From contig JAKPKU010000023.1 in the NCBI GenBank assembly GCA_029553545.1, positions 1 through 45,819 on the forward strand: a stretch of 45,819 bases of DNA. The letters are read 5' to 3'. Shown in pieces: positions 43,660 to 45,819 of the stretch. The position numbers and the translations under genes were made by a program. This DNA is from Candidatus Cloacimonadota bacterium. Lineage in GTDB: Bacteria > Cloacimonadota > Cloacimonadia > Cloacimonadales > WRIO01. Every line of letters starts with the position of its first letter. Positions within the stretch are counted from its first letter, which is position 1. The notes below the pieces were generated by a model. The model worked only from the letters and a program-made list of their open reading frames with translations. It searched no databases and had not been told where the DNA came from.

Positions 43660-43825
43660 GATTTTGTAGATGTGCCAAAACGCGAAGCCCAAGATTGTTG
43701 TTGCTATTGCCAGGACTATTGTTGTTGCGATTAGCCACACGGCAGTTGTTGTCATTGTTGTTCCAGCTGCCGCCACGATTAACACGGTTGGACCCACTAT
43801 TGTGATTTTTACCCCCAAATTCGTT
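43660..43825 (-). repeat. DGR template repeat (TR)
   Basis: Directly after, and overlapping the end of, the reverse transcriptase gene on the same strand. In one frame the minus strand reads NSGSNRVNRGGSWNNN, then DNNCRVANRNNN, then SPGNSNNNLGLRVLAHLQNQI and a stop. At least 17 AAC/AAT codons are present. These place adenines at the first two codon positions, the hallmark of a mutagenic-retrohoming template for a C-type-lectin-like (formylglycine-enzyme-type) variable domain. The frame has no start codon or ribosome site and is not itself a gene. Ends are approximate. The non-adenine-rich 3' part (CTTGGGCTTCGCGTTTTGGC) is where the homing-initiation sequence would be. The remainder of 43429-43660 is AT-rich with no gene. 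Confidence 0.88.
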
Positions 43826-44795
43826 CCCTGAGTTTAAAAGTATTAGCTGTTTTTATAAAGGCAAGTGTGCTATTTACACTGTTTGCCATAGCATTTTCAG
43901 TAATTCTCCCAATTTTGTATAAGTATTCTTTTTCTTTAATCTTTTTTTTCATTCGTTTGATATTTACGTTCTGCAACCTAATATAGTCTGGAAATATTCT
44001 AAAGCCCAAAAATGGTAAACCTCGATTACAATAATTTAACTGCACAGACTTTTCTTTTATCCTCAGTTTTAAAGAAGTTAATAAAAACTCCTCAAGCTCT
44101 TTAAATAGCATCTTAAGCTTATCTGAAGAGTCAGAAAATACTACTATGTCATCCATATATCGAACATGGTGATTAAATCCCTTTTCTTTAATAAAATGAT
44201 CTGCTTTATCCAGATACACATTGCCAAAAAACTGACTGCTGAGATTACCTATAGGCAAGCCGCAACTATTCTCTGTTGTATGAGTGGCTATAATCTGCTT
44301 TATTAATTGGTACATTCTTTTATCGTGGATATTATCTGCCAAAAGCTCGTTTAATACATCATGATTAATACTGTCAAAATACTTTTTTATGTCGAGCTTT
44401 AAATAATACTTATTAAATTGTGCATATTGTTGTGCACGATACACTGCCTTATGCATCCCTTTCTTCTTTCTTGTCGCATAAGAATCATCAATAAACACTC
44501 TTTCATAAATTGGCTCAATTACATTAATCAGTGCATGATGTACTATTCTATCACGAAATGCAGCGACGCTAATAGTTCTCTCTTTTGGTATGTATATTTG
44601 AAAATACTTATAGGGTGATGTTTTATAAGTATTATTAACCAGCTCTATTTTTAAACCTGCTAAGGCTGATTCACAATAAAACATAAACTTCTGATTCATT
44701 TCCTTGTGCTTTTTACCACGCAAAGCTTTTTTATATGCCTTATACAAGTTCCGCCAAGAAACCATTTCATCAAACATTGTTTTAGTTGTTTGCAT
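43809..44795 (-). CDS. Diversity-generating retroelement reverse transcriptase
   Basis: 328 residues from the ATG at 44795, downstream of GGAGG; a TTG at 44816 would overlap that site. Retroviral-type palm and fingers: RTISVAAFRDRIVHHALINV, VFIDDSYATRKKKGMHKAV, then YYLKLDIKKYFDSI (motif A). The GLPIGNLSSQFFGNVYLD block has IGxxxSQ, the DGR signature, where group II intron enzymes have QGxxxSP. The catalytic motif is YMDDIVVF. The thumb includes NRGLPFLGFRIFP. The enzyme copies the TR RNA with errors opposite adenines and the cDNA replaces a variable repeat. Its 3' end overlaps the TR, and its 5' end overlaps avd by 14 nt. Confidence 0.96.
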   Translation of the reverse strand: MQTTKTMFDEMVSWRNLYKAYKKALRGKKHKEMNQKFMFYCESALAGLKIELVNNTYKTSPYKYFQIYIPKERTISVAAFRDRIVHHALINVIEPIYERVFIDDSYATRKKKGMHKAVYRAQQYAQFNKYYLKLDIKKYFDSINHDVLNELLADNIHDKRMYQLIKQIIATHTTENSCGLPIGNLSSQFFGNVYLDKADHFIKEKGFNHHVRYMDDIVVFSDSSDKLKMLFKELEEFLLTSLKLRIKEKSVQLNYCNRGLPFLGFRIFPDYIRLQNVNIKRMKKKIKEKEYLYKIGRITENAMANSVNSTLAFIKTANTFKLRERIWG

Positions 44796-45123
44796 CACTC
44801 TTTTCCCAACCTCCAAGCATTTTCCCTGTTGTATTGATCTCTATAACTACTCTCTCCATTTGTTCATGCGACAAATAAGCTTTATCATAAGCTATACGCA
44901 TTAAGATTCTTAACTTCTCTAAATGTAAGTTTATCTTCTTAAAATAGGCTTTTTTCTCTTTTGAATAAATAAGTTCAATGATATCTTCAATTATATCAAA
45001 ACAATGATTCTGGATCCTTGTTGTCAGTACGAATCTCATCGACTTTGGGAACTTCTCGCTCACTGCCAGAATCAGGTTCAGCGATTTGTACCATTGGTTG
45101 AATATCGGATAATCCTTGTTCAT
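44782..45123 (-). CDS. avd: DGR accessory variability determinant (Avd)
   Basis: 113 residues, basic and helical. The block SEKFPKSMRFVLTTRIQNHCFDIIEDII (about 21-49) is the standard Avd / 23S-rRNA-IVP-like four-helix-bundle sequence. LEKLRILMRIAYDKAYLSHEQ and VVIEINTTGKMLGGW follow. Avd pentamers bind the reverse transcriptase and TR RNA and are needed for mutagenic retrohoming in studied elements. The first 43 codons overlap the HRDC-protein gene in another frame (128 nt), yet the FPKS motif is encoded there, so the overlap appears real. Confidence 0.93.
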   Translation of the reverse strand: MNKDYPIFNQWYKSLNLILAVSEKFPKSMRFVLTTRIQNHCFDIIEDIIELIYSKEKKAYFKKINLHLEKLRILMRIAYDKAYLSHEQMERVVIEINTTGKMLGGWEKSDANN

Positions 45124-45568
45124 TATCGCCTTCTTTAATAATCTTCAATAATTCTTCTCCATAGAGCGACATCTTATTGCCACCCATACCCTGAATTTTT
45201 GAAAGTGCATCTTTACTCATCGGTTTCTTGGTTGCAATTCTTTGAATAATGTCATTTGTTATAACAATATATAAAGGGATCCCTCTCTTTATTGCTTCTT
45301 GATGACGCCAGATCTTCAATTTATCAACCAATATTTCATCTTCAATATCTAAAGCCTCTGTAGGTGAGTCTTTAGTATCTTCCTTGATTTTACGCCGACC
45401 GCTATATGTGTCATACTCGACGACAAATGTCCAACATGGTACATCTTTTGATACAAAAAACTCTTTTCGGATGTATTTGACACGATGGGTGGCAACAAAA
45501 TTAGCCAGTTCTTCATCATCAAATTTATCATTATCAAAATCATAAGCCATGGAAAATACCTTTATCAT
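44996..45568 (-). CDS. HRDC-domain DGR accessory protein
   Basis: 190 residues from the ATG at 45568 with AAAGGAGGTG upstream; GTG/ATG at 45589 lacks a site. The opening MIKVFSMAYDFDNDKFDDEELANFV and RKEFFVSKDVPCWTFVVEY are typical of DGR-linked proteins. Residues about 95-155 form an HRDC domain (WRHQEAIKRGIPLYIVITND, RIATKKPMSKDAL, QGMGGNKMSLYGEELLKII), as in RecQ and RNase D. The last 35 residues are acidic and probably disordered. HRDC proteins are a known but poorly understood accessory group of DGRs, presumably binding nucleic acid. It is the first gene of the cassette. Confidence 0.9.
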   Translation of the reverse strand: MIKVFSMAYDFDNDKFDDEELANFVATHRVKYIRKEFFVSKDVPCWTFVVEYDTYSGRRKIKEDTKDSPTEALDIEDEILVDKLKIWRHQEAIKRGIPLYIVITNDIIQRIATKKPMSKDALSKIQGMGGNKMSLYGEELLKIIKEGDNEQGLSDIQPMVQIAEPDSGSEREVPKVDEIRTDNKDPESLF

Positions 45569-45599
45569 CAAAACACCTCCTTTATACATTTTTTGCGCG

Positions 45600-45765
45600 A
45601 CGAATTCGCTGCGGGCGCAGCAAATTCGTAAACCGCTCGATGAAATTCACTGCTCATTTTTCTTCTTTCATGACACAGAAATCCATGTCTCAGCCATGCA
45701 GTACGGTTCGCTTCGCTCACACGCTGCAATGTCTGAGACATGGATTTATGCAGACAAAGTCTGCA
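45600..45765. repeat. Cluster of three palindromes upstream of the DGR cassette
   Basis: Hairpin 1 (45600-45629): ACGAATTCGCTGCG pairs with CGCAGCAAATTCGT with one mismatch. Hairpin 2 (45681-45745): ATCCATGTCTCAG pairs perfectly with CTGAGACATGGAT, extending imperfectly inward. Hairpin 3 (45749-45765): TGCAGAC/GTCTGCA with a three-base loop, then seven T on the plus strand. The stretch is richer in G and C than its surroundings. Nothing else is visible from 45569 to the right edge apart from the HRDC ribosome site. Confidence 0.75.
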
Positions 45766-45819
45766 GTTTTTTTAAAAAGGTAAAAAGGTAAAAAAGCCAT
45801 AATGTTACTGAATTGTTCG

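Noticed and set aside
43561-43818. An 85-codon open frame over the TR (hydrophobic, rich in T, V, I)
   Set aside because: It reads the TR one frame off. The AAC runs give Thr/Ile/Leu strings, there is no suitable ribosome site, and the repeat's meaning is in the Asn-rich frame.
40796-45568. Idea that the DGR region is a mobile island integrated at tRNA-Leu
   Set aside because: The tRNA is intact, and I see no integrase, repeated tRNA 3' end or phage genes in the window.
43613-45819. A 10-nt inverted match (CGAACAATTC near 43613 and GAATTGTTCG at the right edge) flanking the DGR
   Set aside because: Too short to call element ends, and the window stops before the match can be extended.
1-45819. 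CRISPR array
   Set aside because: No regularly spaced direct repeats or cas genes are seen anywhere in the window.

Overview
The window is AT-rich bacterial chromosome with compact operons and strong GGAGG-type ribosome binding sites. It looks Gram-negative: there are outer-membrane-barrel-like proteins with signal peptides, a ChaN-family protein and exported proteins. The gene set (DUF2723/GT117 glycosyltransferase with TPRs, a Bacteroidetes-type phosphoglycerate dehydrogenase, a TGS-nucleoside kinase fusion, PgsB/PgsC/PgsW) and the 5' end of the 16S rRNA gene fit a Cloacimonadota-like (WWE1) lineage or another member of the Fibrobacterota/Bacteroidota neighbourhood. This taxonomic call is inference; the 16S fragment would settle it.

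Layout. 1-1047 (minus): 16S rRNA 5' end, its leader, and a small membrane protein. 1636-7246 (plus): tyrS, an M50 protease, a glutamine synthetase, a methyltransferase, an outer-membrane protein and HU, punctuated by clear promoters and terminators. 7374-15114 (plus): a cell-surface cluster of a GT2 glycosyltransferase, a UPF0104/LPG-synthase-type membrane protein, a TSUP permease, then pgsB-pgsC-pgsW, an exported protein, a predicted outer-membrane barrel and a small acidic protein. 15197-21475 (plus): a signalling and redox operon of two tandem TPR-histidine-kinase paralogues, an NtrC-type regulator, a membrane iron-sulphur protein and an exported polyferredoxin. 21599-33418 (minus): an orphan protein, a GT117 protein, an amidohydrolase, a 3-phosphoglycerate dehydrogenase and a 1840-residue Ser/Thr kinase-histidine kinase hybrid. 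33869-43422 (minus): a peroxiredoxin, a tight RNA/housekeeping operon (yicC, a small membrane protein, rnr, chaN-like, nucleoside kinase), tRNA-Leu(CAG), and two exported proteins. 43660-45568 (minus): a diversity-generating retroelement (DGR) with an HRDC accessory protein, Avd, reverse transcriptase and an adenine-rich template repeat. No variable repeat or target gene is visible here.

The three most notable items are: (1) the DGR, whose target must lie outside the window; (2) the two adjacent 548-residue kinases with complementary losses, one keeping the phospho-accepting His but with a ruined ATPase and the other keeping the ATPase but with Tyr in place of the His, which suggests a heteromeric trans-phosphorylating kinase feeding the NtrC-type regulator; (3) a Gram-negative poly-gamma-glutamate-type locus without a visible PgsA but with an exported protein and a barrel. 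A dispersed repeat of about 75 bp occurs twice in intergenic DNA.
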